This document shows positions 1 to 10,238 of a stretch of 64,000 bases of DNA, piece after piece (positions within the stretch are counted from its first letter, which is position 1; each line of letters begins with the position of its first letter). This DNA comes from Acidobacteriota bacterium (GTDB lineage: Bacteria > Acidobacteriota > Terriglobia > Terriglobales > Acidobacteriaceae). The position numbers and the translations under genes were made by a program. Location: NCBI GenBank assembly GCA_021818585.1, contig JAKATU010000065.1, positions 1 through 64,000 of the forward strand, written 5' to 3'. The notes beneath the pieces were generated by a model that had not been told where the DNA came from, searched no databases, and was given only the letters and a program-made list of their open reading frames with translations.

Positions 1-1305
1 TTCCGATCTATTCTTGATCTCCGTCACCACGATGTCATCAGCTTCCTGAAGAATAGCAACCCGCTCCGGCGTCACCTCGCCCAGAATGCGCACCGCCAGC
101 CCGGGGCCAGGAAACGGCTGGCGCTGCAGAATATCCTGCGGCATTTCCAGATCGACGCCGATGCGGCGCACCTCATCTTTGAAGAGATCGTGCAGAGGCT
201 CAATGAGCTTCAGCTTCATGTTTTCCGGCAGGCCGCCCACATTGTGGTGGCTCTTGATCGTCTGCGACGGCCCCTTCACCGACGACGACTCAATCACATC
301 GGGATAAAGCGTGCCCTGCACCAGCCACGCCACATCCTTGCCCGAGTCTCCAAACGACTTCAGAATCCGCGCAGCCTCATCATCAAAGACCGAAATAAAT
401 TCGTTGCCGATGATTTTGCGCTTCTTTTCCGGGTCTGTCACGCCTGCCAGCTTCGACAAAAAGCGCCCGCTCGCGTCCACGGCCACCAAGTTGAGGCCGA
501 GATTGTCGCGCATGTTCTCCTGCACTTTGCGAAACTCGTCCTTGCGCAACACGCCATTATTGACGAACACGCAGGTCAGGCGGTCGCCTATCGCACGATT
601 CACCAGCACCGCTGCCACCGACGAGTCCACACCGCCGGAGAGCCCGCAGATGGCATGCCCATCGCCCACCTTCTCGCGAATCGCATGCACCGTGCTCTGG
701 ATGAACAGCTCCGGCGTCCAGTCCGGCTTCGCCTGGCAAATGTGGAAGACAAAGTTATGCAGCAGCTCCGAGCCATGCGCGGTGTGGCGCACCTCGGGAT
801 GAAACTGCACGGCCCAGATGCGGCGCTCCGCATTTGCAATGCCCGCGATGGCGTTGGCCGTCTTCGCAATGCGGTGGAAACCGGGCGGCAACTCCAGCGC
901 CTCGTCCCCGTGCGACATCCAAACGTTCATCGACACAGGCAGGCTCGCAAACAAGGGATTCGCGGCATCTTCAATATACGCCTCGGCATGGCCGTACTCG
1001 CGCTTCTCAGCCGAGCACACCTTGCCGCCCAAGTGATAGGTGATGAACTGCAAGCCGTAGCAGATGCCAAGCACCGGCAGCCCCATCTCGAGCACGCCGG
1101 GGTCGGCAGGCGGCGCATCCGCATCGTAAACCGACGAAGGCCCGCCCGACAGAATGATGCCGCAGGGCTTGTAAGCCTTGATCTCGTCGAGGCTGGCCGT
1201 GCACGGCAGCACGGCGGAAAATACGTTCTGCTCACGAATACGGCGCGCAATCAACTGCGTGTACTGGGAGCCAAAGTCGAGAATTACGATCGAGGAAGTG
1301 TCCAC
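1..1305 (-). CDS. guaA: GMP synthase (glutamine-hydrolysing), 3' end cut by window
   Basis: Converts XMP to GMP with glutamine and ATP in the last step of guanine nucleotide synthesis (family knowledge). The 435 codons present read VDTSSIVILDFGSQYTQLIA, the start of the class I glutamine amidotransferase domain. The reading frame stays open to base 1, where a GuaA-like VVTEIKNR stretch of the C-terminal dimerisation domain is visible. About 80-90 residues are probably missing beyond the edge. GTG at 1305 is the only usable start because an in-frame stop lies four codons upstream. It lies 22 nt downstream of a membrane-protein gene on the same strand and probably ends an nfo-leuS-membrane protein-guaA unit. 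Confidence 0.95.
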   Translation of the reverse strand, partial: MDTSSIVILDFGSQYTQLIARRIREQNVFSAVLPCTASLDEIKAYKPCGIILSGGPSSVYDADAPPADPGVLEMGLPVLGICYGLQFITYHLGGKVCSAEKREYGHAEAYIEDAANPLFASLPVSMNVWMSHGDEALELPPGFHRIAKTANAIAGIANAERRIWAVQFHPEVRHTAHGSELLHNFVFHICQAKPDWTPELFIQSTVHAIREKVGDGHAICGLSGGVDSSVAAVLVNRAIGDRLTCVFVNNGVLRKDEFRKVQENMRDNLGLNLVAVDASGRFLSKLAGVTDPEKKRKIIGNEFISVFDDEAARILKSFGDSGKDVAWLVQGTLYPDVIESSSVKGPSQTIKSHHNVGGLPENMKLKLIEPLHDLFKDEVRRIGVDLEMPQDILQRQPFPGPGLAVRILGEVTPERVAILQEADDIVVTEIKNRSE

Positions 1306-1327
1306 GTTTTTAGTTTACGTGGTCTGC

Positions 1328-2233
1328 TTACGGCTGAGATACCGGATTTTGCGCCGCCGCATCCGGGCCCCAGAACGCAACAAAGGCCGCCAGCCGCACC
1401 ACCTGGAAAAAGCTGGAAAACACCATGTATGCCACCGTCATACCCACCAGCCATGCCCACAAAAGCAGGCTGTGCGCAGTGGAAACCAGCCCCAGCGGAA
1501 ACAGGCTCAGAATGGTAGAACCCGTCGCCACCACAAATCGCAGCAACGCCACGGCCACGTTTGTGCCCACCAGCCGTCCCCGCGCCGAGCTCGGACGCAT
1601 GGCCCGCCCAAGGCTTGCCGCAAGGCTTCGCCGCTCCACCAGCAAAAACAGGGGAGCCATAAAAAACACCCAGCTGCACAGCGACCACAAAACCAGCACG
1701 GCAAGGGTGCACACCGCTACCAGCCCAAAATAAACAGGAATCTCCGGCACGCCGGCCACGGTGGAAACCTGCGCCGACCAGCGCAAACCGCCCCACCACA
1801 GCGCCGATATGGCCGCGAGCACAAGCACCCGCAGCCCCTGAATCACGCTCATCTCCGCCGGACGCCAGGGCAGTTCCGGCTCATAGCAGCGCAGCACCAC
1901 GTTGCGACCCACACCGGCGGCAATCGCCCAGCCCAGCCCCAGCAGCGGCAGCAGCCACAAGGCAATCTTAGTCACCATAGGACTGATGAGCCCGGCCACC
2001 ACGGAGACAACCGCGGCGCCCTGCCATGGATGCTCCAGTGAAATCTGGCCGGCTCCGGCACCCTGCAGTGTATCTGCCGTCGCCAGATAGATGTGATAAC
2101 ACGCAAATGCAACAGCCGCCAGAGCGGGGATGCCATACAGCCACCGCCATGCCAGCTCACGGGCCAGCAGGCCGGGACGGCGCCAGCACTCCGCCATCAC
2201 CTCGGCGAGTGTCACTGGCCCACGCCTTGTCAT
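1328..2233 (-). CDS. polytopic inner-membrane protein of unknown function
   Basis: I do not recognise a named family. The 301-residue product has about six hydrophobic segments (roughly residues 30-55, 75-115, 130-150, 165-205, 230-250 and 255-280), with an RRSLAASLGRAMRP cytoplasmic-looking loop. ATG 2233 is preferred over GTG 2239 because AAGGG, overlapping the leuS stop, sits five bases before it. It begins nine bases after leuS ends and lies 22 nt before guaA, so it is almost certainly co-transcribed with both. Its position says nothing clear about function. Confidence 0.85.
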   Translation of the reverse strand: MTRRGPVTLAEVMAECWRRPGLLARELAWRWLYGIPALAAVAFACYHIYLATADTLQGAGAGQISLEHPWQGAAVVSVVAGLISPMVTKIALWLLPLLGLGWAIAAGVGRNVVLRCYEPELPWRPAEMSVIQGLRVLVLAAISALWWGGLRWSAQVSTVAGVPEIPVYFGLVAVCTLAVLVLWSLCSWVFFMAPLFLLVERRSLAASLGRAMRPSSARGRLVGTNVAVALLRFVVATGSTILSLFPLGLVSTAHSLLLWAWLVGMTVAYMVFSSFFQVVRLAAFVAFWGPDAAAQNPVSQP

Positions 2234-2242
2234 AGGCACCCT

Positions 2243-4897
2243 TTAGCGCACCACAAGATTCACCAGCTTGGCCGGAACAAGGATGACCTTAACCACCTGC
2301 TTTCCTGTGATCGCCGCAGTTACTTTTTCATCCGCCATCGCTGCGTCGCGCAAAACCTCCTGCGAAGCGTCGGCCGCAACACGAATCACCGACCGCAGCT
2401 TGCCGTTGATCTGCACGGGAATCTCAATCTCATCTTCCCGCGCCAGGCTCTCGTCAAACTTCGGCCACGGAGCGCGCAACAGATTATCCGGCTGCCCCAG
2501 TTGCTCCCACAGCTCGCATGCGAGATACGGCGCAAAGGGCTGCAGCAGCAGCACCAGGTTCTGCAGCAGGTCCGCGATCACCGCATCCGAAACTTCCCCG
2601 CTCTGGAGGGCGTTCTCTGCGCCGGTCAGGGTGTTCACCAGTTCCATGATGGCCGCGATGCAGGTGTTAAAATGCCAGCGCCCGCCAAAGTCCTCGGTAA
2701 TCTTGCGAATGGTCTGGTGCAGCTTGCGCAGCAGCGCCTGCTCCGTCGCGGTCTTGCTCTCGACACTGCCTTTAGCCAGTCTCGCGCGCTCGGCATATCG
2801 CATCACCAGCCGGTACACACGCGAAAGGAAGCGGCTCACGCCCGCGACGCCGTCCTCCTGCCAGTCCAGGTCGCGATCCGGCGGAGCGGCAAACAGCGCG
2901 TACATGCGCGTGGCGTCCGCGCCGTAGCGGGCGATCATATCCTCGGGCGAAACCACGTTGCCCTTGGACTTGGACATCTTCGCCCCGTTCTTGATGACCA
3001 TGCCCTGCGTGAACAGCCGCTTGACGGGCTCGTCGTTCTTTACCAGCCCCAGGTCGCGCATCACCCGCGTCCAAAAGCGCGAATAGATCAGGTGCAGAAT
3101 GGCGTGCTCCACGCCACCGATGTACTGATCAATCGGAAACCAATAAGTAACCGTGTCAGTATTAAATGGAGATTTGTCGTTCCGCGCGCTTGTGTAGCGG
3201 TAGAAGTACCACGACGAATCGACAAACGTATCCATCGTATCCGTCTCGCGCCGCGCGGGGCCGCTGCATTTTGGACATGTAGCGGTTACAAATTCCTTCA
3301 CCTTGCCCAGCGGCGAGCCGCCCTGCTGCGTAATCTCCACCTGCTCCGGAAGCAGCACCGGCAACTGGTCGTCCGGAACCGGCACAATGCCGTCCTTTTC
3401 GCAGTAGAGCATTGGGATGGGCGTGCCCCAGTAGCGCTGGCGGCTCACGCCCCAGTCCTTCAGCCGATATGTAACCTGCGCCTTGCCAAATCCGTGCTGC
3501 TCCGCATAGGCGGCCATCTTCTGCTGCGCTTCTTCGCAGCCCAGCGTGTCAAACTCGCCGGAGTTCATCAGGATGCTGTCTTCTGCCGTAAAAGGCAGCA
3601 GCGGCTCTTCTGTTTCGCCATCCGGCGCAGGCTCGGTGGTGCGGCGCGGCAGGATCACAATGCGTATCTCCAGCCCATACTTCTTCGCGAACTCGTAGTC
3701 GCGCTCGTCGTGCGCGGGCACGCTCATGATTGCGCCCGTGCCGTAGTCCGCCAGGATGTAATTACCCACCCAGATGGGCAAACGCTCGCCATTGAACGGG
3801 TTGATGACATAATGCCCGGCGAAGACTCCGTGCTTCTCGATCCCGCCTACGTCGCCGGCTTCCTTCGCCTTGCGCTGCTGCTCCAGCAGGGCGTCCACTT
3901 CCTTCGCCAGTTTTTCGTTCGATGCGCAGAATTCCTTCACCAGCGCATGCTCGGGAGCAAGCTGCAGGCTCGTAGCGCCGTAAATCGTATCAATGCGAGT
4001 GGTAAATACGCGCACCCGGTGCGGACCGGCCTTCACATCCTCGCGCGCGGGCAAAATCGAAGTTCCCGCATGCCGGCGCTGGTGCTCGTCCTCGGGAGCG
4101 GAGGTCGAGTCCTCTACGGCGAATTCCACTTCCGCGCCTTCGCTGCGGCCAATCCAGTTGCGCTGCATGGTGCGCACTTTTTCCGGCCAGCCTTCCAGCT
4201 GGTCCAGCCCGTCGAGCAACTCCTGCGCGTAATTCGTGGTCCGGAAAAACCATTGCTCCAGGTTGCGCTGCTCCACCAGCTGATCCTCGTGCCGCCAGCA
4301 GCATCCATCCACCACCTGCTCATTGGCCAGCACGGTGGCGCACTGCGCGCACCAGTTCACCTTACTCTGTTTGCGGTACGCGAGCCCGCGCTCGTACATC
4401 CGCAAAAAGAACCACTGGTTCCAGCGATAGTACTCGGGCAGGCAAGTGGTCACCTCGTTGCGCCAGTCGTAGCTCAGGCCCAGCCGGTCCATCTGCGTGT
4501 GCATCGCCGCGATGTTGGAGAGCGTCCACTCGCGCGGCGGCGTGTTGTTTTTAATGGCCGCGTTCTCTGCCGGAAGGCCAAACGCATCCCACCCCATCGG
4601 GTGCAGCACATTGTAACCCTGCATCCACATGTAGCGGGCCAGCGCATCGCCAATGGCGTAGTTGCGCACGTGTCCCATGTGCAGCTGGCCGGAGGGATAC
4701 GGCAGCATCTCCAGCACGTAATACTTGGGCTTGCTCGTGGTGGCGGACTCGGCGGCGTAGAGGTCGGGCTTCGCAGCCCAGCGCTCCTGCCAGCGCGGCT
4801 CAATCTCGCCCGGATTGTAGCGGGCCTCGGTGGTCTGCAACGGAGAAGTCTCCGCCGGTGCCGCAGAGGCGGCTTTTTGCGTCTTTTCGTTCGACAT
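2243..4897 (-). CDS. leuS: leucyl-tRNA synthetase
   Basis: Charges tRNA-Leu with leucine (class Ia synthetase, cytoplasmic). The 884-residue protein has the HIGH-type motif as HMGH at about residues 73-76, a long CP1 editing insert in the middle, and the KMSKS loop (AKMSKSKGN) in the C-terminal third followed by an anticodon-binding domain. Length and motif order are typical of bacterial LeuRS. ATG 4897 is chosen over GTG 4903 because AAAGGTG lies just upstream. It follows nfo by 56 nt and precedes a membrane-protein gene by 9 nt. Confidence 0.97.
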   Translation of the reverse strand: MSNEKTQKAASAAPAETSPLQTTEARYNPGEIEPRWQERWAAKPDLYAAESATTSKPKYYVLEMLPYPSGQLHMGHVRNYAIGDALARYMWMQGYNVLHPMGWDAFGLPAENAAIKNNTPPREWTLSNIAAMHTQMDRLGLSYDWRNEVTTCLPEYYRWNQWFFLRMYERGLAYRKQSKVNWCAQCATVLANEQVVDGCCWRHEDQLVEQRNLEQWFFRTTNYAQELLDGLDQLEGWPEKVRTMQRNWIGRSEGAEVEFAVEDSTSAPEDEHQRRHAGTSILPAREDVKAGPHRVRVFTTRIDTIYGATSLQLAPEHALVKEFCASNEKLAKEVDALLEQQRKAKEAGDVGGIEKHGVFAGHYVINPFNGERLPIWVGNYILADYGTGAIMSVPAHDERDYEFAKKYGLEIRIVILPRRTTEPAPDGETEEPLLPFTAEDSILMNSGEFDTLGCEEAQQKMAAYAEQHGFGKAQVTYRLKDWGVSRQRYWGTPIPMLYCEKDGIVPVPDDQLPVLLPEQVEITQQGGSPLGKVKEFVTATCPKCSGPARRETDTMDTFVDSSWYFYRYTSARNDKSPFNTDTVTYWFPIDQYIGGVEHAILHLIYSRFWTRVMRDLGLVKNDEPVKRLFTQGMVIKNGAKMSKSKGNVVSPEDMIARYGADATRMYALFAAPPDRDLDWQEDGVAGVSRFLSRVYRLVMRYAERARLAKGSVESKTATEQALLRKLHQTIRKITEDFGGRWHFNTCIAAIMELVNTLTGAENALQSGEVSDAVIADLLQNLVLLLQPFAPYLACELWEQLGQPDNLLRAPWPKFDESLAREDEIEIPVQINGKLRSVIRVAADASQEVLRDAAMADEKVTAAITGKQVVKVILVPAKLVNLVVR

Positions 4898-4953
4898 AAT
4901 CACCTTTGATTGTAACTTCGCCGCGCTGGGAAAATCCCGCCGCCAACCTGCTT

Positions 4954-5814
4954 TCAGCCCGCGGCCAGCCCCAGGAGCGCCGCCACGTTGCGCGCGTCGT
5001 CACCCTCTTCATCCACGGGCGTTTCCGCAACAAACGCGCAGTGCGCAAAGCGCGGGTCGTGCAGCAGCCGCCGAAACGGCTCCGCCCCGATCGTTCCCTC
5101 GCCAATGTGCTCATGCCGGTCCAGCTTCGACCCGCGCGGAGCCTTGGCGTCATTCATATGCCACACGCGCACCGTCTTCAGGCCAATCGTCTTTCTCACC
5201 AGCGCTACGGTTTCCTCGTAGCCCTCGGCGCTCACAATGTCGTAACCCGCCACGTGCGTGTGGCAGGTATCCAGGCATACGCCCACCGGCACAATCGGCT
5301 TCAGCCTGGCGACCAGTTCGCCCACCTGCTCAAAGCTGCCGCCGAGCGAAAACTCGGCCCCAGCGGTGTTCTCAATCAGAACCTGAAACTCCGTTCCCGC
5401 AAAGTCGATGCCATCCGTAGCCTTGCCAATTGACTCTGCCGCCAGCGCCAGCCCCTCATCCCTCGTCATGCCCTTCCACGAGCCCGGATGCAGCACCAGA
5501 TACCGCGCCCCCAGCGCCAGCGCGCGCTCAACCTCGCCACGAAAAGCCGTAACCGACTTGGCGCGAACTTCCTCCGACTGACTGCACACATTCACCAGGT
5601 AGCTCACATGTATCACAACCGGCGCGCAATCATACTTCCGGCAAGCCTCTTTCAGCTTTGCTGCGTCCTCCGGCTTCACGCTCGGCGCGCGCCACATCCT
5701 CGGGCTCGAAGAGAAAATCTGGATAGTGTTTGCGCCAATCTCATTGGCGCGCTCAGCGGCCTTGTAATAGCCGCCAGTGGTCGAAAGGTGGATACCAATT
5801 CTGCGCACAGTCAT
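4954..5814 (-). CDS. nfo: endonuclease IV (AP endonuclease)
   Basis: Cleaves DNA 5' of abasic sites in base-excision repair; the family binds three zinc ions. The 286-residue product begins [15 protein letters not shown] and carries Nfo hallmarks: [32 protein letters not shown] and HEHIGEG, whose His, Asp and Glu residues are the metal ligands. The frame stays open upstream to 5868, but that would overlap nagA on the other strand, so ATG 5814 is chosen. Only 27 bp separate it from divergent nagA. leuS follows 56 nt downstream on the same strand. Confidence 0.95.
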   Translation of the reverse strand: MTVRRIGIHLSTTGGYYKAAERANEIGANTIQIFSSSPRMWRAPSVKPEDAAKLKEACRKYDCAPVVIHVSYLVNVCSQSEEVRAKSVTAFRGEVERALALGARYLVLHPGSWKGMTRDEGLALAAESIGKATDGIDFAGTEFQVLIENTAGAEFSLGGSFEQVGELVARLKPIVPVGVCLDTCHTHVAGYDIVSAEGYEETVALVRKTIGLKTVRVWHMNDAKAPRGSKLDRHEHIGEGTIGAEPFRRLLHDPRFAHCAFVAETPVDEEGDDARNVAALLGLAAG

Positions 5815-5841
5815 TCCTGTACAGTGTAGAGTCGAACTGTT

Positions 5842-6999
5842 ATGCGTACCGTCATCACAGCAGCGCAAATGTTCTCAGCGCAGCGCGAAGTCGCCCGCCC
5901 GTTTGTCGTCATCGAAGACGGCGTCGTTACCCAGATTGGCGATTCTGCCGCCGAAACCCTCCCCGCAGGCGAGGTTCTCGACTTCCCCACAGCGACCATC
6001 CTGCCCGCGCTTTTTGACGTACACATCCACGGCAGCGCCGGACACGACATCATGGAAGGCACCCCGGAGGCACTCGACACTATCGGCGGATTTCTTGGCC
6101 GGCACGGCGTGGGCTCCTACCTCGCCACCACGGTCACCGCCGACATCAACGTGACCCTTCGTTCGCTCGAAAAACTGGCGCAGGAGATTCGGCGTCCGCA
6201 AACGGGCGCGCAGCCCGTCGGCATCCATCTGGAAGGTCCGTTTCTATCCCCCCACAAGCGCGGCGCACACCCGGCAAGCCTACTCCAGAAACCCTCTGAG
6301 CATCTGCTCAACGCCATGTGGCAGGCTGCCGAAGGCCATGTCCGCCTGCTCACCATCGCCCCGGAACTGCCCGGAGCCGACGCCACCATCGCCCGTGCCG
6401 TTGCGCTGGGCATCTGCGTCAGCCTGGGCCACAGCAATGCCACGCTGGCCGAGGCCTGCCGCGGTGTCGCGCTGGGAGCGGCCTCCGCCACGCACACCTT
6501 CAACGCCATGCGCGCCTTCGACCACCGCGAGCCCGGGCTGGCGGGCGAAGTCCTCACCAACGACGGTCTCTTTGCCGAACTCATCTGCGACGGCCTGCAT
6601 GTCGACCCCACCGCCGTCCGTCTATTCTGGAAGATGAAAGGCCGCGAGCGCGGCATCCTCATTACAGACGCCATGAGCGCCGCCGGCATGCCCGACGGCC
6701 ACTACAAGCTGGGCGAACTTGATGTCCGCGTCGAAGGCGGACGTTGCCTGATTGAAGAAAACACCATCGCCGGCAGCACCCTCACGCTCGACAAGGGCCT
6801 GCGCAACTTCGCGGAGTTTACCGGCGCACCGCTCGACCAGGTGCTGCCGCTCGCCACCCGCAACCCGGCCCGCATGCTCAGCCTCGATGACCGCATCGGA
6901 GACATCGCCACGGGCCGCAGTGCAGACCTCGTACTACTGTCCCCGGATCGCACCGTCGTCCAGACCTTCCTGCGCGGCAAGCCGCAAATCGCGGTCTAG
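5842..6999 (+). CDS. nagA: N-acetylglucosamine-6-phosphate deacetylase
   Basis: Removes acetate from GlcNAc-6-P in amino-sugar recycling and chitin or peptidoglycan use. The 385-residue amidohydrolase shows the metal-site motif FDVHIHG, then HLEGPFLSPHKRGAHP, SLGHSNA, THTFNAM, DGLHV, TDAM and AGSTLTLD in family order. It is divergent from nfo. Its TAG stop overlaps the stop of the convergent CPXCG gene by four bases. No other amino-sugar gene lies nearby. Confidence 0.95.
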   Translation: MRTVITAAQMFSAQREVARPFVVIEDGVVTQIGDSAAETLPAGEVLDFPTATILPALFDVHIHGSAGHDIMEGTPEALDTIGGFLGRHGVGSYLATTVTADINVTLRSLEKLAQEIRRPQTGAQPVGIHLEGPFLSPHKRGAHPASLLQKPSEHLLNAMWQAAEGHVRLLTIAPELPGADATIARAVALGICVSLGHSNATLAEACRGVALGAASATHTFNAMRAFDHREPGLAGEVLTNDGLFAELICDGLHVDPTAVRLFWKMKGRERGILITDAMSAAGMPDGHYKLGELDVRVEGGRCLIEENTIAGSTLTLDKGLRNFAEFTGAPLDQVLPLATRNPARMLSLDDRIGDIATGRSADLVLLSPDRTVVQTFLRGKPQIAV

Positions 7000-7190
7000 C
7001 TTTCCAGTTCAGCCTGGATCAAATACCCCTCGCCGTCCCAGCGAACGTCCAACACATTCGGCTTGCAGCACACCTGGCAGTCTTCCACATACGACTGCCG
7101 TCCGCCGCCGGAAGGGTCCACCTGCGTCTCATTCCATTCGCCGCAACCGGCGCACTGGAAACCTGCTGGATAAACAGAATGCATACGCAT
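6996..7190 (-). CDS. CPXCG-motif cysteine-rich small protein
   Basis: This 64-residue protein resembles the Cys_rich_CPXG family, thought to be a small zinc ribbon. It has a first pair CAGCGEWNE, a VDPSGGGRQSYVEDC linker and a second cluster CQVCC. Function is unknown for the family. The canonical CPxCG is CAGCG here. It is convergent with nagA and the stop codons overlap by four bases. ATG 7190 or ATG 7184 could be the start. Confidence 0.85.
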   Translation of the reverse strand: MRMHSVYPAGFQCAGCGEWNETQVDPSGGGRQSYVEDCQVCCKPNVLDVRWDGEGYLIQAELES

Positions 7191-7285
7191 CCAGCATCGC
7201 AGATATCACAACGCCCGTGCGTGCTTTGTAGCGTGACCCGTCAAAGGACAGGACAGATTTCGTCCCGCTGGAGCATACTGCTTCC

Positions 7286-8194
7286 ATGACTCTTACCTCT
7301 GTAGAAACACTGCAGGCGCAGTTTGCCCTGCCTGGACTGGCGCACGTCTCCACCGGCAACGGTGGGCAAACCTGCATTCGCATTACAGCGCCGGCGGCTA
7401 CCGGCGAAATCTACCTGCACGGCGCGCACATTGCCGCCTGGCGGCCCACCGGCGCAGCCCATGTTATCTTCATGAGCAGCCACGCTCAGTGGGGCGAGCA
7501 CGATGCTATCCGCGGAGGCATTCCCGTTTGCGGACCTTGGTTTCGCGCCAAGGATGACGACCCCAAAGCCCCCAAGCACGGGCCGGTACGCATCAAGCCC
7601 TGGAACCTCGAAGCCCTGGAAGCCATCGGCGACGGCGCCCGGGTTACTCTTGCCACGAGAAACGACGATGAGGGCCGGCAATGGTGGCCCTACGACTTCA
7701 CCATGCGCCTCCGCGCCACCTTCGGCGCATCCCTGCACATCGAGCTCGACTACACCAACCAGGCCTCAGAATCTGTACCCGTAGCCGAAGCGCTGCACAC
7801 CTACCTCGCAGTCGGCGACGTGCGACAGGTTACTCTCGACGGACTTGACGGCGTCCGCTATCGCGACAACCTCGATAACAACCGCGAAAAGCGGCATGAG
7901 GGAACATTCCACTTTACAAAAGAAACAGACAACGCCTTCCTCGACACCACCAACGACGTACTCCTCACCGATCCGGTCCTCAAGCGCCGCATCCGCATCA
8001 GTAAGTCCGGTTCAAACTCCACCGTCGTCTGGAATCCCTCCGTCGAAGGCGCACGCAAAATCCCCGATCTCGGCGACGACGACTGGCCGCACTTTGCCTG
8101 CGTGGAAGCCAGCAATGTGATGGATTGCGCGCTCACCATCGCGCCCGGCCAGACGCATACGCTCGGCACAACCATATCACTGGAAAGTCTGTAG
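7286..8194 (+). CDS. D-hexose-6-phosphate mutarotase (YeaD-like aldose epimerase)
   Basis: Predicted to interconvert the anomers of glucose-6-phosphate or similar hexose phosphates. The 302-residue sequence follows the galactose-mutarotase fold: LHGAHIAAW near the N-terminus, GIPVCGPWF, HGPVR, a catalytic-type EALHTYLAVGD segment and VVWNP near the C-terminus. A GGAG lies about 20 nt before ATG 7286. The stop codon falls inside a hairpin that may end transcription. It is a single gene, convergent with the rsb operon. Confidence 0.9.
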   Translation: MTLTSVETLQAQFALPGLAHVSTGNGGQTCIRITAPAATGEIYLHGAHIAAWRPTGAAHVIFMSSHAQWGEHDAIRGGIPVCGPWFRAKDDDPKAPKHGPVRIKPWNLEALEAIGDGARVTLATRNDDEGRQWWPYDFTMRLRATFGASLHIELDYTNQASESVPVAEALHTYLAVGDVRQVTLDGLDGVRYRDNLDNNREKRHEGTFHFTKETDNAFLDTTNDVLLTDPVLKRRIRISKSGSNSTVVWNPSVEGARKIPDLGDDDWPHFACVEASNVMDCALTIAPGQTHTLGTTISLESL

Positions 8195-8209
8195 AAACAG
8201 GCTTTCCAG
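8180..8209 (+). terminator. hairpin at the 3' end of the mutarotase gene
   Basis: CTGGAAAG pairs with CTTTCCAG (8180-8187 with 8202-8209), with an inner CTGT/ACAG stem and an AGAA loop. It contains the TAG stop codon. No T-run follows, so it is a terminator-like or stabilising hairpin rather than a proven terminator. A perfect 14-bp palindrome, CCTCGGATCCGAGG, follows at 8221-8234 in the convergent gap. Confidence 0.45.
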
Positions 8210-8251
8210 ACTCAACAGCACCTCGGATCCGAGGCGTTTACCAGAGTTGTT

Positions 8252-8611
8252 TTAGATCGCACCCAGCGCGGCCGACTCATTGGGATGCATGGCAGCGTAT
8301 TTGTTGATGCCCACCATCGTGAATACCTTGTTGAAGTGCGGACTCAGCCCGTAGATACCTACACGCCGCTGGCCGGACTTGCTGGCCTCCAGCAGCATCT
8401 GGATGATGATGGCAATTCCGGAAGAATTGATGTACTCGACGCTGGTGAAATCGAGCAGCAGATGGTTCGTTGCACCATCCAGGGCATGATAGTTACTCAG
8501 AATCACCTCTTTAGCCGTAGACGTAATGTCTCCGTCAAAGGAGAAAATACAGACCGGGTTACCGGATGCGGTGTTCGCGGCACGCTGCGTGATTCTTGTC
8601 GTATCCTGCAT
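8252..8611 (-). CDS. STAS-domain anti-sigma factor antagonist (RsbV-like)
   Basis: The 119-residue STAS protein is expected to bind the neighbouring anti-sigma kinase when dephosphorylated. It shows the STAS core FSFDGDI, LLLDFTSVEYINSSGIAIII and the phosphorylatable Ser pair before Gly. ATG 8611 overlaps the TAA stop of the upstream kinase gene by one base (TAATG), a translational-coupling arrangement, so the longer open frame to 8680 is discarded. It is the last gene of the three-gene rsb operon. Confidence 0.92.
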   Translation of the reverse strand: MQDTTRITQRAANTASGNPVCIFSFDGDITSTAKEVILSNYHALDGATNHLLLDFTSVEYINSSGIAIIIQMLLEASKSGQRRVGIYGLSPHFNKVFTMVGINKYAAMHPNESAALGAI

Positions 8612-9048
8612 TATTGAGTCTCCTTCGCCAGCTTGATCAGCAGACGGACGTAGCTTTTTCCCGGGGGCCCGGCGTACCACTCGGCCTCATCGACCAGCGC
8701 CTGAATAAGAAACATTCCCATCCCGCGCGTATCCTCTTCGCCGTGCAGCTTACGGTCGATATCAGGGGAAGGCGGCTTGTTATGGATACCGGCACCGTCA
8801 TCGATCACTTTTACTTCCAACCCGTCTGAAATCGTCGAGAGAACCACCGCAACATTCAGCGACTCATTCAGTTGATTGCCGTGTTCAATAGCATTGATGC
8901 AAGCCTCGGCCACGGCGGTTTTCAGGTCTTCAATGCGATCCTCGGTGAATCCCATCAGCCCTGCCATGCTGGCTGCCGTGCTCATGGCGACCTTCTCAAA
9001 GCCCAGTTCCGACGGCAGACAGACCTGGACGGACGTTCCATGCTTCAT
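8611..9048 (-). CDS. anti-sigma regulatory factor, RsbW-type serine kinase
   Basis: The 145-residue GHKL ATPase-like protein has the N box (AEACINAIEHGN), G1 (VIDDGAGI) and G2 (RGMGMFLIQALVDE) motifs that bind ATP. In the family it phosphorylates the STAS antagonist and holds a sigma factor or other partner. It starts 14 nt after the phosphatase gene, with AGGAG eleven bases before ATG. No RsbV/W-controlled sigma factor is encoded nearby, so the output target is unknown. Confidence 0.92.
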   Translation of the reverse strand: MKHGTSVQVCLPSELGFEKVAMSTAASMAGLMGFTEDRIEDLKTAVAEACINAIEHGNQLNESLNVAVVLSTISDGLEVKVIDDGAGIHNKPPSPDIDRKLHGEEDTRGMGMFLIQALVDEAEWYAGPPGKSYVRLLIKLAKETQ

Positions 9049-9062
9049 GAGTCTATGTTCTC

Positions 9063-10238
9063 CTACCGGGAGGAATCCAGATGGCAGATCGCAAGCGCGG
9101 TCATATCATCGGTTTGCGGTGTGTGGGCTGAAAATGTGTCGATAGCCTCCCACACATCGTCGAGAATACTCTCAGCCTGCGGCTGGGCGCATCCAGAAAA
9201 AGTCTCGATCAGCCTTTCCAGGCCAAATTCTTCGTCCACTCCAGCCTGCAGCGTCTCTGACAGGCCGTCTGTATACAAAAGCAGCTTCGCTCCCGGCGGA
9301 AAATCAAACGTCTCCGATTCATACTTCATCCCGGGCAACAGGCCCAGCGGAGTTCCAGAAGCCTCGATCACCCGGGATGTACCATCAGGCAACAGCAGAA
9401 TTCCAGGGTTATGCCCGCAGTTAACCGCCTCAATCAGCGGCCCGTTGGGATCAAAACGAACCAGAATCGCCGTCACATAGCGCCGCTGCGCTTCCTTGCC
9501 TTCGTCCCAGTGATGCTGGCCCATCCGTATCGCCAGCTCTGCCAGCGGCAGCGGATGACTCGCCAGCGAGCGCAACGCGGAACGGAAACTGGTGGCCACA
9601 ATCGCAGACGCCAGTCCCTTCCCGGCCACATCCGCCACTACCATCAGATGGGTCCCGTCCGGCAGGCGCATCGTGTCCAGATAATCGCCGCCCACCTCAT
9701 AACAGGTGGTCGAGCGCCCCGCAATCGAAAACGACTCGATCATCGGCATCGACTCCGGCAGCAGCGACCGCTGCAGCGAGCGGGCCGCGTCCAGATCCTG
9801 CTGCACCCGCGCCCATTCCAGGTCGCGCTCATGCAGCGTTGCATTCTCCAGGGCCACCGCGGTCTGCAGCACCAGCCCTTCAATAAAATCCTGCTCGTAA
9901 ACGTTGAACTCTTCGCAGTCCGGGCTCGATACAATCAGCTCGGCCAGTGTTTGGTTCTCTCGCGAGAGCAATGGAAAACGCCGGCACCCATCGTAAGGCG
10001 ACCCCGGAACATCTCCATAGGAGACTCTCGGCTCCTCCGAACCCGGCTCGATAAATATCGCCCCGTTCATCTCCAGCTCAAGCACCAGCAGCCGCGCGGC
10101 ACGGTGCATCACCTCTTCCACCTGCATCGTCGAATGCACCTGGCGGGTCGCCTCCAGCAGAGCCTGCAACCGGGCCACCTGCTGCTCCAGCGGAAGGCCG
10201 CTCGGCGATTCAAACGAAGATTGCGCATCCAGATCCAA
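9063..10238 (-). CDS. GAF and PP2C (SpoIIE) serine phosphatase, RsbU-like
   Basis: Predicted to dephosphorylate the STAS antagonist and so trigger partner switching. A GAF-like sensor domain occupies about residues 30-160, then a short coiled linker (RDLEWARVQQDLDAARSLQ) leads to the phosphatase domain with GGDYLD, VADVAGKGLASA, NCGHNPGIL, YTDGLSE and TDDMTALA. No transmembrane segment is seen, so it is cytoplasmic. The frame is open to GTG 10370/ATG 10364, but those lack an SD. GGGGGAG six bases before TTG 10238 supports a shorter 391-residue protein. It is the first gene of the rsb operon. Confidence 0.88.
   Translation of the reverse strand: MDLDAQSSFESPSGLPLEQQVARLQALLEATRQVHSTMQVEEVMHRAARLLVLELEMNGAIFIEPGSEEPRVSYGDVPGSPYDGCRRFPLLSRENQTLAELIVSSPDCEEFNVYEQDFIEGLVLQTAVALENATLHERDLEWARVQQDLDAARSLQRSLLPESMPMIESFSIAGRSTTCYEVGGDYLDTMRLPDGTHLMVVADVAGKGLASAIVATSFRSALRSLASHPLPLAELAIRMGQHHWDEGKEAQRRYVTAILVRFDPNGPLIEAVNCGHNPGILLLPDGTSRVIEASGTPLGLLPGMKYESETFDFPPGAKLLLYTDGLSETLQAGVDEEFGLERLIETFSGCAQPQAESILDDVWEAIDTFSAHTPQTDDMTALAICHLDSSR

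Noticed and set aside
2093..4909. A 938-codon open frame on the plus strand opposite leuS
   Set aside because: It is the antisense shadow of leuS, whose motifs and SD are clear. Long antisense frames arise here from GC-rich codon use.
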